A stretch of 64,000 bases of DNA from JASLBX01 sp036374175 (GCA_036374175.1 DASUUH010000072.1:24966-88965); one strand, 5' to 3'. Counted from the stretch's first letter, positions 50,855 to 59,491 are shown. The notes: generated from the sequence alone by a model not told the origin. Translations and numbers: made by a program.

Positions 50855-50906
50855 GTTCGATCACGTTCAGCACCCGCAGGCTTGCCGTACCAGGCTCGTG
50901 CGGGTG
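50855..50906. repeat. 18-base repeat copy plus 8-bp inverted repeat
   Basis: GTTCGATCACGTTCAGCA (50855-50872) begins on the base after the ku stop codon. It is identical to the copy at 35337-35320 and differs by one base from that at 41526-41543. CACCCGCA (50871-50878) and TGCGGGTG (50899-50906) form a perfect 8-bp stem with a 20-base loop. The gap lies between convergent ku and the NUDIX gene, so a transcription-stop role is plausible. Confidence 0.78.
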
Positions 50907-50966
50907 GCACGGCACCGACGCACCTGGTGAGCTGCCCACCTGTGAGGACTGCTGGCGGATCAGCCG

Positions 50967-51839
50967 TCACGACAACGCGTTAAGCACCGCATTCGGGCCG
51001 ACTACCGAAGCGCCCGCGTCCTCCAGTCGGCTGCGCAGTTCGCGGTCCGCCGTGACGGCGACGACGTAGTCGTCCGGGCGCTCAGCCACCTGCGCAGCCG
51101 CCAGATCGGCGAGCAACTCATCGCCGTCCCGCTCGGCGGCGTACACGTCGACACCGGGAACCGACTGCAGGTCTCGTGCCTGGCCTTCGACCACGAGGTG
51201 CAGTTCCGGCCACCACGTCTTGCCCGGCAGGCCGAGCAACTGCGCCGGCAGGCCGTCCCGTGCCGCACCGGCGATCTGGTCGCGGACTCTGGCCGCTGCG
51301 CCGAGCCGGTCGTGCCACCAGCCGTCCGGCCGAGATCCCATGACGTTGGCGACGTCGACCAGCAGCACCAGCCGGCGCAGCGTCTGAGATTGGAGATGCT
51401 CCCAGGTCGCCGCGAATCCCGGGTGCAGCGGTAGCTCGGCGACTTCGTCGGCGGGCACCCACCGGATCTCCTTGCTTTCCAAATCGGACGGCCAAGCCGG
51501 GACCCGATGCGGCACGTGGGCCACGACTGTTGTGTACGACCATGTCTCGTGGTCCTCAATCCAGGCGTGGGTGAGGGTGACGTCGCTCGGGCGGACGGCG
51601 GCCTCCTCCTCGGCCTCGCGCAACGCCGCCTGCGTCGCCGGCTCGGCAGACGACCGGGCACCTCCCGGCACGCCCCATGTTCCGCCGTGGTGGCTCCACT
51701 CGGCGCGGTGTTGCAGTAGGGCGGCTCCGTCCGGGGCGATCGCCAGCAGGCCCGCGGCGCCGTACCGGCCCCAATGCCGATGGCCGGCCGCGCACGTGAC
51801 CCACCCGTCACCGTCGTGGCGATTCAGCAGCCTCACCAT
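50967..51839 (-). CDS. NUDIX hydrolase fused to a NYN/PIN-like domain
   Basis: 290 aa. The N-terminal NUDIX domain has the box GGARSSAEPATQAALREAEEE (from Gly59), preceded by LLQHRAEWSHHGGTWGVPGG. From about residue 155 a second domain begins LVLLVDVANVMGSRPDGWW and ends VVAVTADRELRSRLEDAGA, with the acidic pattern of NYN/PIN-like (YacP-type) nucleases. It probably pairs nucleotide cleavage with RNA processing, but this is inference. ATG 51839 overlaps the upstream gene by 32 bases. Confidence 0.8.
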   Translation of the reverse strand: MVRLLNRHDGDGWVTCAAGHRHWGRYGAAGLLAIAPDGAALLQHRAEWSHHGGTWGVPGGARSSAEPATQAALREAEEEAAVRPSDVTLTHAWIEDHETWSYTTVVAHVPHRVPAWPSDLESKEIRWVPADEVAELPLHPGFAATWEHLQSQTLRRLVLLVDVANVMGSRPDGWWHDRLGAAARVRDQIAGAARDGLPAQLLGLPGKTWWPELHLVVEGQARDLQSVPGVDVYAAERDGDELLADLAAAQVAERPDDYVVAVTADRELRSRLEDAGASVVGPNAVLNALS

Positions 51840-52326
51840 CCGAGGTTCTCACGACGGGGCCGCGGCGCCGAATGGCCAGGGGCACGAAGTACCAGAAGAT
51901 GGCGAACCACACCACCACACCCACGACCACCGCGATCGTTGCGAACCGCGACAGGACGACGTCCAAAGCCAGCAGTAATCCACCGGCAACTGCCCCGAGC
52001 AGCAGGAACAGCCCGCCCACGGCCATCCGAGCCGCCGTCTGCACCAACTCGGGCCGAAGCCGGCGGCGGTACACCAGCCGGTGCACCGAGACCGGCGCGA
52101 TGAGCAGCCCGGTTGCCATCGCGGTGAGCACCAGAGTCACCGCGAATACCGCATGCGTGTACGTGCCGGCGTCCTGAAAGGGCTGGCTGAACGCCACGAC
52201 CAGCAGGAAGGCGAACAGGATCTGGACGCCCGTCTGGGCCACCCGAAGCTCTTGAAGCAGCTCCAGCCAGTGCCGATCGAGTTGCTCGGCTTCATTCTCA
52301 TCGCGCGTGTAGTAGCGATCGGCCAT
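51808..52326 (-). CDS. DUF6328-type four-helix membrane protein
   Basis: 172 aa. After a charged start (MADRYYTRDENEAEQLDRHWLELLQELRVAQTG) four membrane helices follow (VQILFAFLLVVAFSQ, AVFAVTLVLTAMATGLLI, MAVGGLFLLLGAVAGGLLL, IAVVVGVVVWFAIFWYFVP). The HWLELLQELRVAQTGVQILFAFLL stretch is characteristic of an actinobacterial family of unknown function. ATG 52326 is used; the longer frame is antisense to the nitroreductase. Overlaps the NUDIX gene start, so the two are likely cotranscribed. Confidence 0.78.
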   Translation of the reverse strand: MADRYYTRDENEAEQLDRHWLELLQELRVAQTGVQILFAFLLVVAFSQPFQDAGTYTHAVFAVTLVLTAMATGLLIAPVSVHRLVYRRRLRPELVQTAARMAVGGLFLLLGAVAGGLLLALDVVLSRFATIAVVVGVVVWFAIFWYFVPLAIRRRGPVVRTSDGEAAESPRR

Positions 52327-52437
52327 GTCACTATGGTGCTCGATCTCGGGCCGAGTGGGGCGCTGCGGAGGTCGGAGAAAGTCGGCGTCATCACCCTTTC
52401 GGTTTGTCGCCCCCCGGCGTCCGGCAGGCTGGGCCGC

Positions 52438-53034
52438 ATGGAGTTCCAGGAAGTCGTGCAGCGCCGGCGAATGGTACGCAACTTCGACCCCCGGCCGGTC
52501 GATCCGGCGGCCCTCGAGCGAGTGCTCACCAACGCACTGCACGCCCCGTCCGCAGGCTTCAGCCAAGGGTGGGCGTTTCTCGTGCTCGACAGTCCGGCGG
52601 ACGTCGGGCGGTTCTGGTCGGCGACCACTCCACCAGGCGGCGGGTCCGACGTGTGGTCCGAAGGCATGCGCCGGGCGCCGCTGATCATCGTCCCGTTGTC
52701 GTGCAAACGGGCCTACCTCGAGCGGTATGCCGAGCCGGACAAAGGCTGGACCGACCGGAACGAACGCCGGTGGCCCGCGCCGTATTGGGACATCGACACG
52801 GGGATGGCGGCCCTGCTCATGTTGCTGACCGTCACTGACGAGGGCCTAGGGGCCTGCTTCTTCGGCATCCCGCCGGATCAGATCAAACCGTTTCGAGACG
52901 AGTTCGGCGTGCCGGAGGACTACAAGCCGATCGGTGCGATCGCGCTCGGCCACCGCGCCCCCGACCGTCGCTCGCCGTCACTCAAGCGGGGGCGGCGGTC
53001 CGTCGAGGCGGTAGTCCACCGGGGCCGGTGGTGA
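52438..53034 (+). CDS. Nitroreductase family protein
   Basis: 198 aa. MEFQEVVQRRRMVRNFDPRPVDPAALERVLTNALHAPSAGFSQGWAF is the FMN-binding N-terminus of the family, and DEGLGACFFGIPPDQIKPFRDEFGVPEDYKPIGAIALGH the conserved C-terminal part. FMN-dependent oxidoreductase of unknown substrate. ATG 52438; CAGGCT ends 7 bases upstream, again suggesting a leaderless transcript. Convergent with the DUF2277 gene (13-base gap). Confidence 0.88.
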   Translation: MEFQEVVQRRRMVRNFDPRPVDPAALERVLTNALHAPSAGFSQGWAFLVLDSPADVGRFWSATTPPGGGSDVWSEGMRRAPLIIVPLSCKRAYLERYAEPDKGWTDRNERRWPAPYWDIDTGMAALLMLLTVTDEGLGACFFGIPPDQIKPFRDEFGVPEDYKPIGAIALGHRAPDRRSPSLKRGRRSVEAVVHRGRW

Positions 53035-53047
53035 GGCAGTGACGGGA

Positions 53048-53326
53048 TCAGCCGGCCTGCACTCCATACCGCTCCGCAGCACGGGCGCGCGCCTTGGCCG
53101 CCTCGACCTCACGATCCCTCGGCGGTGCCTTGGTGACGAGGCTGTCCAGCAGCGTGCGAGTCGCCTCGGCGACAGCGTCCACCGCCACGGCGAAGGCTTC
53201 GGCGTTGGCCGCCGACGGTTTGGTCGTCCCGCTCACCTTGCGGACGTACTGCAGCGCCGCCGCCTGCACCTCGTCGTCGGTCGCCGCCGGCTCGAAGTTA
53301 TGGAGTACCCGGATGTTCCTGCACAT
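53048..53326 (-). CDS. DUF2277 family protein
   Basis: 92 aa. The start MCRNIRVLHNFEPAATDDEVQAAALQYVRKVSG is the family signature; the C-terminus is a basic helix (REVEAAKARARAAERYG). Function unknown; widespread in actinobacteria and some other phyla. ATG 53326 is chosen over 53338 because the family begins MCRNI. No operon partner. Confidence 0.85.
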   Translation of the reverse strand: MCRNIRVLHNFEPAATDDEVQAAALQYVRKVSGTTKPSAANAEAFAVAVDAVAEATRTLLDSLVTKAPPRDREVEAAKARARAAERYGVQAG

Positions 53327-53558
53327 GCCACCCAGCATGCCAGCACCATCCCGATGAGTGCCGGGGTGTCGCGAACCGGCCTACATCGGGGACTTTGGTC
53401 GCTCTCCTGCGGGGCATTCTGACCCCTTCCACGAACGCCAGCTGAGGGACAATCCGTAGCAGGGCGCCGCGGCGTTGCGGTCCGTCCCGCCACTTCTCCC
53501 CTCGAGTTGACGACCGGAGCCGGCCCAGCAGCGGAGGTAATGCACCCAGGAGGGCGAC

Positions 53559-54170
53559 ATGACAGAGACCTTGGTGTTGGACGAGTTTCTCCCCGCCTAC
53601 GACCACGTCGTTTCCGTCTCGCAGGTCTTCCGGGCCGCGCCCGAAGAGGTATTCGAGGCGGCCGTAACCATGGATCTGTACCGGCTTCCCCTGACCCGGG
53701 TGTTCATCGGCGCCCGTGGCCTGCCGGCCCGAATCTCCGATGCCAGGGCACGGCGCCGCGGAAAGGCTGTGACCCCGGAGCCGCCGACGTTCAGGGTGCG
53801 GGACCTGCCGGCGCACGGTTGGATCCTGTTGGGAGAGCGCCCCGGCACCGAACTCGTCTTCGGCACCGTGACCAAGCCGTGGCGGGCCCTCGGTGGTGAG
53901 CCGAAGCAACCGGTCACCGCGGAGAACTTCGCCAGCTTCTCCGAGCCCGGCTTCGCCAAGCTGGCCGAGAGCACCAGGGTCAGCCCGTACGGCGCGCACG
54001 CGTGCATCCTCACCCTGGAAACCCGGGTGGCGGCGACGGACCAGGACAGCCGTAGGCGGTTCCAGCGCTACTGGCGGGCAACCGGACCATTCATCAGGCT
54101 GATCCGCCCCTCGGTGATGCGTGCGCTCGAGCGACAGTTCTCGCACGGGTCACGACCACTCGCCGACTGA
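53559..54170 (+). CDS. Uncharacterised protein, SRPBCC/START-like
   Basis: 203 aa, soluble. It begins with a possible ligand-binding fold (YDHVVSVSQVFRAAPEEVFEAAVTMDL), and RVSPYGAHACILTLETRVAATDQDSRRRFQRYW with a closing amphipathic helix (FIRLIRPSVMRALERQF) suggests the SRPBCC superfamily. Ligand unknown. GGAGG lies before the ATG. It is upstream of, and in the same direction as, the padR operon, but a 147-base gap with an operator-like repeat separates them. Confidence 0.65.
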   Translation: MTETLVLDEFLPAYDHVVSVSQVFRAAPEEVFEAAVTMDLYRLPLTRVFIGARGLPARISDARARRRGKAVTPEPPTFRVRDLPAHGWILLGERPGTELVFGTVTKPWRALGGEPKQPVTAENFASFSEPGFAKLAESTRVSPYGAHACILTLETRVAATDQDSRRRFQRYWRATGPFIRLIRPSVMRALERQFSHGSRPLAD

Positions 54171-54258
54171 GGGGCTTCCGTCGGGGCGAGGCCCGCATCC
54201 GGCCACCAGACGCGAGTCGCTCATACATGCTTGCGGGCCCGGCTTGCGCCCGCGCTAT

Positions 54259-54294
54259 TCAGTGTTACTATGTACCAGTAGTCAATAACACTGA
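54259..54294 (+). promoter_or_regulatory. Operator-like inverted repeat in front of the padR operon
   Basis: TCAGTGTTA (54259-54267) and TAACACTGA (54286-54294) are perfect 9-base arms with an 18-base spacer containing TACTAT (54266-54271), a good -10 box, and an inner ACTA/TAGT pair. The segment is clearly AT-richer than its surroundings. A PadR dimer binding here would repress its own operon. Confidence 0.6.
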
Positions 54295-54317
54295 GTAGTA
54301 AGCGAGGAGGGTGCTCT

Positions 54318-54647
54318 GTGGGCAAGCAATTGACCGAGATGCTCAAGGGCACGTTGGAGGGCATCGTCCTCGGGATCTTGGCGGTGCGCTCCGCGTACGG
54401 CTACGAGATCACCGCGCGGCTGCGTGAGCAGGGCTTCGTCGACATCGCAGAAGGGACGATCTACGCGCTGCTGGTCAGGATCGAGCAGCGCGGCCTGGTC
54501 GACGTGGAGAAGGTCCCGTCCGAGAAGGGGCCGCCGCGCAAGGTGTACACGCTCAACGCCGCGGGCCAGGTGCAACTCGATGAGTTCTGGAGGACGTGGA
54601 GCTTCCTGGCAGAACGTATCGAACAGCTCCACGAAGGAGAGAAGTGA
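54318..54647 (+). CDS. PadR family transcriptional regulator
   Basis: 109 aa. The winged helix EGIVLGILAVRSAYGYEITARLREQGFVDIAEGTIYALLVRIEQRGLVDVEKVP is the PadR domain; a C-terminal dimer helix (LDEFWRTWSFLAERIEQLHEG) follows. GGAGGG precedes the GTG. It begins an operon with a DUF1048 protein and an ABC-2 transporter, the usual PadR arrangement, and probably represses it until an exported compound binds. Confidence 0.9.
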   Translation: MGKQLTEMLKGTLEGIVLGILAVRSAYGYEITARLREQGFVDIAEGTIYALLVRIEQRGLVDVEKVPSEKGPPRKVYTLNAAGQVQLDEFWRTWSFLAERIEQLHEGEK

Positions 54648-54649
54648 TC

Positions 54650-55015
54650 ATGGCAATGAAGTGGATCGAGACCATCACCGGCTCGCTCGAGCAGAAGAAG
54701 CAGTACAAGCAGTACAAGGCCCGCATCGCGGCCCTCACGGAGCCGTACGCCACCGTCGCAAAGGCCTTCGACCGGTACCTCATGTACTACGGCGGCATCA
54801 CCGACGGCGACGTCATGGTCAGGATGCTAGGCGACTTCGCGGACCTCTGGGAGCGCGCCGCTGTCGACGGGACGCCCGTGCGGCAGATCGTCGGCGATGA
54901 CCCGGTCGGGTTCGCCGAGGAGTTTGCGCAGGCCTACGGCGGCACGCGGTGGATCGACAAGGAGCGAGCCCGCCTGACCGAGGCCATCGACCGCGCCACA
55001 GGCGACCAGTCGTGA
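54650..55015 (+). CDS. DUF1048 family protein
   Basis: 121 aa, helical. KWIETITGSLEQKKQYKQYKARIAALTEPYATVAKAFDRYLMYYGG is the DUF1048 signature. Proteins of this family are commonly encoded beside PadR regulators and ABC transporters; function unknown, possibly an accessory of the regulator. ATG 54650 lies 2 bases after the padR stop and follows AGGAGAG; the frame is open upstream inside padR. Confidence 0.85.
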   Translation: MAMKWIETITGSLEQKKQYKQYKARIAALTEPYATVAKAFDRYLMYYGGITDGDVMVRMLGDFADLWERAAVDGTPVRQIVGDDPVGFAEEFAQAYGGTRWIDKERARLTEAIDRATGDQS

Positions 55016-55038
55016 CCACAGCGAGAGGAGATCTGCAG

Positions 55039-55845
55039 ATGACACCCAGCCGGGTTCAAGAGCCGGCGATCCGCGTCCAAGGCCTGAAGAAGAACTTCAA
55101 AGACCTCGAGGTGCTGCGGGGTGTCGACTTCGACGTGGCCCGGGGGAGCATCTTCGCCCTGCTCGGCTCGAACGGGGCGGGCAAGACGACCCTCGTGAGA
55201 ATCCTGTCCACGCTGCTTAACGGCGACGCGGGTACGGTGAGCGTCAACGGCTTCGATGTCGCCGCGAAGCCCGCGAAAGTCCGCGAATCGTTCAGCCTGA
55301 CCGGGCAGTTCGCTGCTGTGGACGACATCCTCACCGGGCGGGAGAACCTGGTGCTGGTGGCCCGGCTGCGGCACCTGGACAACCCGGGTGCGATCGCGGA
55401 TGACCTGCTCGATCGCTTCTCGCTGAAAGAGGCCGGTGGGCGGAAGGTGGCCACCTACTCCGGCGGCATGCGTCGTCGGCTGGACATCGCCATGAGCCTG
55501 ATCGGCGATCCGCCGATCATCTTCCTCGACGAGCCGACGACCGGGCTCGACCCGCAGGCGCGGATCGAGGTGTGGGAAGCCGTCCAGGAACTTGCCGCCG
55601 CCGGTACGACGGTGCTGCTCACGACGCAGTACCTGGAAGAGGCCGAGCACCTCGCCGACCGGATCGCAATCCTCCACGAAGGCCGGATCATCGTGAACGG
55701 CACTCTCACCGAGCTCAAGCAACTTCTCCCGCCGGCCAAGGTCGAGTACGTCGAGAAGCAACCGTCCTTGGAGGACGTCTTCCTCGCCCTCGTCGGCGAC
55801 AACGGCGAGAACATCAACGCTGGTGCGACAAGTAAGGAACGATGA
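55039..55845 (+). CDS. ABC transporter ATP-binding protein (DrrA-like)
   Basis: 268 aa. Walker A GSNGAGKTT, Q-loop SLTGQFAAVDDILTG, signature YSGGMRRRLDIA, Walker B IIFLDEPTTGLD and the C-terminal region after TTQYLEEAEHLADR resemble the daunorubicin-resistance DrrA family. ATG 55039 follows GAGAGGAG; a GTG at 55012 that overlaps the upstream stop is an alternative. Pairs with the permease encoded next, overlapping it by 4 bases. Confidence 0.9.
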   Translation: MTPSRVQEPAIRVQGLKKNFKDLEVLRGVDFDVARGSIFALLGSNGAGKTTLVRILSTLLNGDAGTVSVNGFDVAAKPAKVRESFSLTGQFAAVDDILTGRENLVLVARLRHLDNPGAIADDLLDRFSLKEAGGRKVATYSGGMRRRLDIAMSLIGDPPIIFLDEPTTGLDPQARIEVWEAVQELAAAGTTVLLTTQYLEEAEHLADRIAILHEGRIIVNGTLTELKQLLPPAKVEYVEKQPSLEDVFLALVGDNGENINAGATSKER

Positions 55846-56606
55846 TGACCGCCTACTTCTTCGAAGACACAGCCGTCCTCACCGGGCGCTCACTGCGACA
55901 CATCACGCGCAGCCTGGACACGATCATCACGACGGCGATCACACCCATCGCGATCATGCTGCTGTTCGTCTACGTGTTCGGCGGTGCCATCGACACCGGC
56001 TCGGCGTCGTATGTGAACTACCTGCTTCCCGGCATCCTGCTGATCACGATCGCCTCGGGCGTCTCGTACACCGCCTACCGGCTCTTCATGGACACCAAGA
56101 GCGGCATCTTCGAGCGCTTCCAGTCGCTACCGATCGCACGATCGGGCGTGCTGTGGGCGCACGTGCTCACCTCGGTGCTGTCCAGCATGATCTCGGTCAC
56201 GATCGTCGTGGGCGTCGCCCTGCTCATGGGCTTCCGCTCCGGAGCCGGAGTGCTGGCGTGGCTCGCCGCCGCCGGCATCCTTGTCCTGTTCACCCTGGCG
56301 CTGACATGGCTCGCCGTCATCCCCGGCCTTACCGCCAAGTCCGTCGACGGCGCGAGCGCGTTCGCCTACCCGCTCATCTTCCTGCCATTCATCAGCTCCT
56401 CGTTCGTGCCCACCGACTCCATGCCCGGTCCGGTGCGCGCCTTCGCCGAGAACCAGCCGGTGACGGCCATCGTCAACACAATCCGCGACCTGTTCGCAGG
56501 GCAGCCGGTCGGCACCGACATCTGGATCGCCCTGGCCTGGTCCGCCGGCATCCTCATCGTGGCCCATGTCTTCGCCGTGATCACGTACCGCCGCAAGATC
56601 GTCTAA
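55842..56606 (+). CDS. ABC-2 type permease (DrrB-like)
   Basis: 254 aa, six membrane helices. SLRHITRSLDTIITTAITPIAIMLLFVYVFGGA and PLIFLPFISSSFVPTDSMPGPVRAFAENQPVTAIVNTIRDL (the EQPF-like ABC-2 motif) mark the DrrB family. It exports an amphipathic drug, lipid or peptide with the ATPase upstream (ATGA overlap). The last gene of the padR operon. Confidence 0.9.
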   Translation: MMTAYFFEDTAVLTGRSLRHITRSLDTIITTAITPIAIMLLFVYVFGGAIDTGSASYVNYLLPGILLITIASGVSYTAYRLFMDTKSGIFERFQSLPIARSGVLWAHVLTSVLSSMISVTIVVGVALLMGFRSGAGVLAWLAAAGILVLFTLALTWLAVIPGLTAKSVDGASAFAYPLIFLPFISSSFVPTDSMPGPVRAFAENQPVTAIVNTIRDLFAGQPVGTDIWIALAWSAGILIVAHVFAVITYRRKIV

Positions 56607-56933
56607 CCGGTTCTGGATCCCCTGCCAATCTGGGCGTGTCCGTGAAGCCATGCCCCGTCGACACGCCGCGCTATGACGTGGCCGCGTCGACGGGACGGTA
56701 CCTGGAATGACGCGGGCTACCGCGGCCCGGAGGACGCTGCTGGCACGGCGCTGGCATCACTCGAAGCCGATATCGGGACGCATTGGCGCCTTAGCTGGGA
56801 CGGCGGGCCCCTCGTGGGACGTAGGGCTTTTCTCTTCGTGGCGTTCGGCCCTGCCCGTCCCAGCTCAGCTGCGATGTGCTGAGAGTTGGGGACGTGTGGC
56901 CCCATCGAACCAGGCGCTGAGGAAGTGGTATCA
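56607..56933 (+). other. 327-base intergenic leader with nested inverted repeats
   Basis: No convincing gene. Three stem-loops lie in its right part: AGCTGGGACGG (56793-56803) with CCGTCCCAGCT (56855-56865); CTCAGC (56864-56869) with GCTGAG (56878-56883); and GGGG (56888-56891) with CCCC (56900-56903). The first two share two bases, so they compete slightly. A 76-codon frame (56707-56937) ends in a GTGA overlap with the next gene, but its codon use is not convincingly coding. The region may be a leader that controls the exporter downstream. Confidence 0.45.
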
Positions 56934-57869
56934 GTGACGACTGCCATAACGGTCTCCGGGCTTGTAAAGGATTTCGGCGCCAGCACCCGGGCACTGGACC
57001 ATCTCGAGTTGCATGTCGAGAGTGGCGAGGTGCACGGCTTCCTTGGGCCGAACGGAGCTGGGAAGACCACCACGATCCGTGTTCTGCTTGGATTGCTGCG
57101 CGCCGACGCCGGGCACGTCGCCCTGCTCGGTGGTGACCCGTGGCGCGACGCGGTTGCGTTGCACCGGCGCCTGGCCTATGTGCCCGGCGAAGTGAACTTG
57201 TGGCCCAACCTCACCGGCGGTGAGGTGATCGACCTGCTGGGTGACTTGCGGGGAGGGCTCGACTCGGATCGCCGGGAGGACCTGCTCGAGCGATTCCAGC
57301 TCGACCCGACCAAGAAGATCCGCGCGTACTCCAAGGGCAACCGACAGAAGGTGGCCCTCGTGGCGGCATTCTCGTCCGACGTGGAGCTCTACTTGCTTGA
57401 CGAGCCCACGTCAGGGCTGGATCCGCTGATGGAGGGAATCTTCCAGGGCGTCGTGCAGGAGCTGCGGGCCGCCGGACGCAGCATCCTGCTCTCCAGCCAC
57501 ATCCTGTCCGAGGTGGAGGCGCTGTGCGACCGCGTCACGATCATCCGGGCCGGTCGGGCGGCGGAAACCGGCACGTTCGATGAGCTGCGTCACCTCACCC
57601 GCACGTCGGTGGTGGTCGACACCGCCAAACCAGTGGAGTCGGTGACGCTGTTGCCCGGCGTGCACGACGCCCGCGTGCACGACGGCCACGCGGAGTTCAG
57701 TGTCGACCCCGGCGAGCTGAATCATGTGCTCGAGCACCTGGTCGACCTCGACGTGCGGTCGATGATCACTTCGCCGCCCACCCTCGAGGAGCTGTTCATG
57801 CGGCACTACGGCGAAAGCATCGCCGTACCCCCGCGGGATGCGGATGCCGAGGTGGTGACGGCACGATGA
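56934..57869 (+). CDS. ABC transporter ATP-binding protein
   Basis: 311 aa. Walker A GPNGAGKTT, Q-loop YVPGEVNLWPNLTGG, signature YSKGNRQKVALVAAF (S-K-G-N variant), Walker B LYLLDEPTSGLD and a C-terminal regulatory part (LPGVHDARVHDGHAEFSVD). The variant signature and Q-loop are typical of the antibiotic-export type ATPases paired with two-module ABC-2 permeases. GTG 56934 follows TGAGGAAG. Overlaps the permease gene by 4 bases. Confidence 0.9.
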   Translation: MTTAITVSGLVKDFGASTRALDHLELHVESGEVHGFLGPNGAGKTTTIRVLLGLLRADAGHVALLGGDPWRDAVALHRRLAYVPGEVNLWPNLTGGEVIDLLGDLRGGLDSDRREDLLERFQLDPTKKIRAYSKGNRQKVALVAAFSSDVELYLLDEPTSGLDPLMEGIFQGVVQELRAAGRSILLSSHILSEVEALCDRVTIIRAGRAAETGTFDELRHLTRTSVVVDTAKPVESVTLLPGVHDARVHDGHAEFSVDPGELNHVLEHLVDLDVRSMITSPPTLEELFMRHYGESIAVPPRDADAEVVTAR

Positions 57870-59491
57870 GCGGCTTCACTGGCACGGTACGGCTGATCCG
57901 CCTGGCGATGCGGCGCGATCGGATCACACTGCCCGCCTGGATCCTCGGTATGGCTGCATTCCTGGCTGCGACGACTGCAATGTTCGCGGACCAGTACTCC
58001 AAGCACCCTCAGCTCCTGGAGCCGGACACCGGGATCGTCGTTGAGAACCCCGGCATGCGGGTGCTCGGCCTGGTGACGGGCACCAGTGTCGGTGGCTACA
58101 CCCTGCACCGGGACGCCCTGACCCTGGCCGTGCTCGCCGCACTGATGAGCGTGCTTGCAGTCGTCCGACACACCCGTCAGGCCGAAGAGCTCGGTCGTGA
58201 AGAGATGCTGGGCGCTGGCGTGGTCGGCCGCTACGCCTCCCTGGCCGCGGCGGTGATCGTAACGCTGGCTGCGAACCTTGTGCTGGCCATGCTCCTCGCG
58301 CTCGGCATGGTGGTCGCGGGACAGCCCGCAGCCGGGTCATTAGTCGCCGGCACGTCGATCGCCCTGGTGGGCGTCGCCTTCACCGGCGTCGCCGCGGTGA
58401 CCTCACAGCTGGCGTCGACCACCCGCGGCGCGACTGGGCTGGCCGGTGCGGTCCTCGGCGTTGCATTCATGCTCGCGGCCCTGGGCAACATGCTCGGCAC
58501 CGTGGACTCTGCCGCCCTCCGGGTTACCAGCGCCTGGCCGGCTTGGCTTTCTCCGATCGGCTGGGGCCAGCAGATGCGGCCGTTCGCGGACAACTTGTGG
58601 TGGCCGCTGGGCCTCGCCGTGCTGTTCATGGGCTCGCTGTTCTGGTTGGCCGTCGTACTCGTCGGCAGACGCGATGTCGGTAGAGGGATGTGGCCCGAGC
58701 GCAGGGGTTCCGCGCACGCGAGCCCCGCCTTGCTGAGCCCCGCCGGCCTCGTCTGGCGGCTGCAGCGTGGAACGTTGCTGGGCTGGGCGATCGGCTTGCT
58801 CGGCTTCGGCCTGGTCTTCGGGGCGCTGAGCGGCCAGATCGAGGGACTCGAGGGTGAGGCGACGGAGTGGTACGCCACCTTCGGTGGTGATGCCGACCTG
58901 CTCGGCGCTTACTGGGCCTCCATGATGCAGATCGCCGGTATGGCCGTGGCGATCTACGCGGTCTCGCTCTTGCTTCGCCTGCACCGCGACGAGGCCCAGG
59001 GCACGCTGGAGTCGGTGCTGGCCACGGCCGTCTCCCGGCTTCGCTGGCTGGGTGCATACGCCGTCAACGCCCTGGCCGGGGCCATGATGCTGATCCTCGT
59101 CTTCGCGGTGGCGATGGGCATCACTGGCGGTCAGGTCCTCGGCGGCACTACGACACTGCTGCGTGACCTGGTCGCCGCCGCACTGGTCCAGCTCCCCGCC
59201 ATTGGAGTCCTGGGAGCCGCGGTCGTCGCCTTGGTCATGCTGCTACCGCGCTTGTCGGTCGGTCTGTCGTGGGCACTGGTGGTGTTCTCGGTCTTCGTCG
59301 GACCGATGTTCGGCCCCTCACTGGGCCTGCCGGCATGGCTGCTGGACCTCTCGCCCTTCACCCACGTGCCCAACGCTCCGGCCGTTGCTGTGAGCACCGA
59401 ACCGATACTGGGTCTCGGCCTGGCCGGCTTGCTGCTGTCGACCGCGGGAATCCTCTTGCTACGCCGAAGGAACCTCACACTCCCGGCCTGA
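57866..59491 (+). CDS. Large ABC-2 exporter permease (polyketide antibiotic exporter type)
   Basis: 541 aa, about twelve membrane helices in two homologous halves (second half from about 295, LLSPAGLVWRLQRGTLLGWAIGLLGFG). The size and the RLIRLAMRRDRITLPAWILGMAAFLAATTAMF start are those of permeases annotated as exporters of polyketide antibiotics (tetronasin type). No biosynthetic cluster is in the window, so it may give intrinsic resistance. ATG overlaps the ATPase stop. Confidence 0.88.
   Translation: MSGFTGTVRLIRLAMRRDRITLPAWILGMAAFLAATTAMFADQYSKHPQLLEPDTGIVVENPGMRVLGLVTGTSVGGYTLHRDALTLAVLAALMSVLAVVRHTRQAEELGREEMLGAGVVGRYASLAAAVIVTLAANLVLAMLLALGMVVAGQPAAGSLVAGTSIALVGVAFTGVAAVTSQLASTTRGATGLAGAVLGVAFMLAALGNMLGTVDSAALRVTSAWPAWLSPIGWGQQMRPFADNLWWPLGLAVLFMGSLFWLAVVLVGRRDVGRGMWPERRGSAHASPALLSPAGLVWRLQRGTLLGWAIGLLGFGLVFGALSGQIEGLEGEATEWYATFGGDADLLGAYWASMMQIAGMAVAIYAVSLLLRLHRDEAQGTLESVLATAVSRLRWLGAYAVNALAGAMMLILVFAVAMGITGGQVLGGTTTLLRDLVAAALVQLPAIGVLGAAVVALVMLLPRLSVGLSWALVVFSVFVGPMFGPSLGLPAWLLDLSPFTHVPNAPAVAVSTEPILGLGLAGLLLSTAGILLLRRRNLTLPA

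Noticed and set aside
50871..50966. Cys-rich reading frame (CGWHGTD, CEDCWR) after ku
   Set aside because: It is part of a frame that shadows ku, has no start of its own and lies in the repeat/hairpin gap. It may be a gene remnant but cannot be supported.
56707..56937. 76-codon frame ending in a GTGA overlap with the ABC ATPase gene
   Set aside because: Codon third positions are not clearly GC-biased and no similarity was recognised. Kept only as a point in the leader finding.
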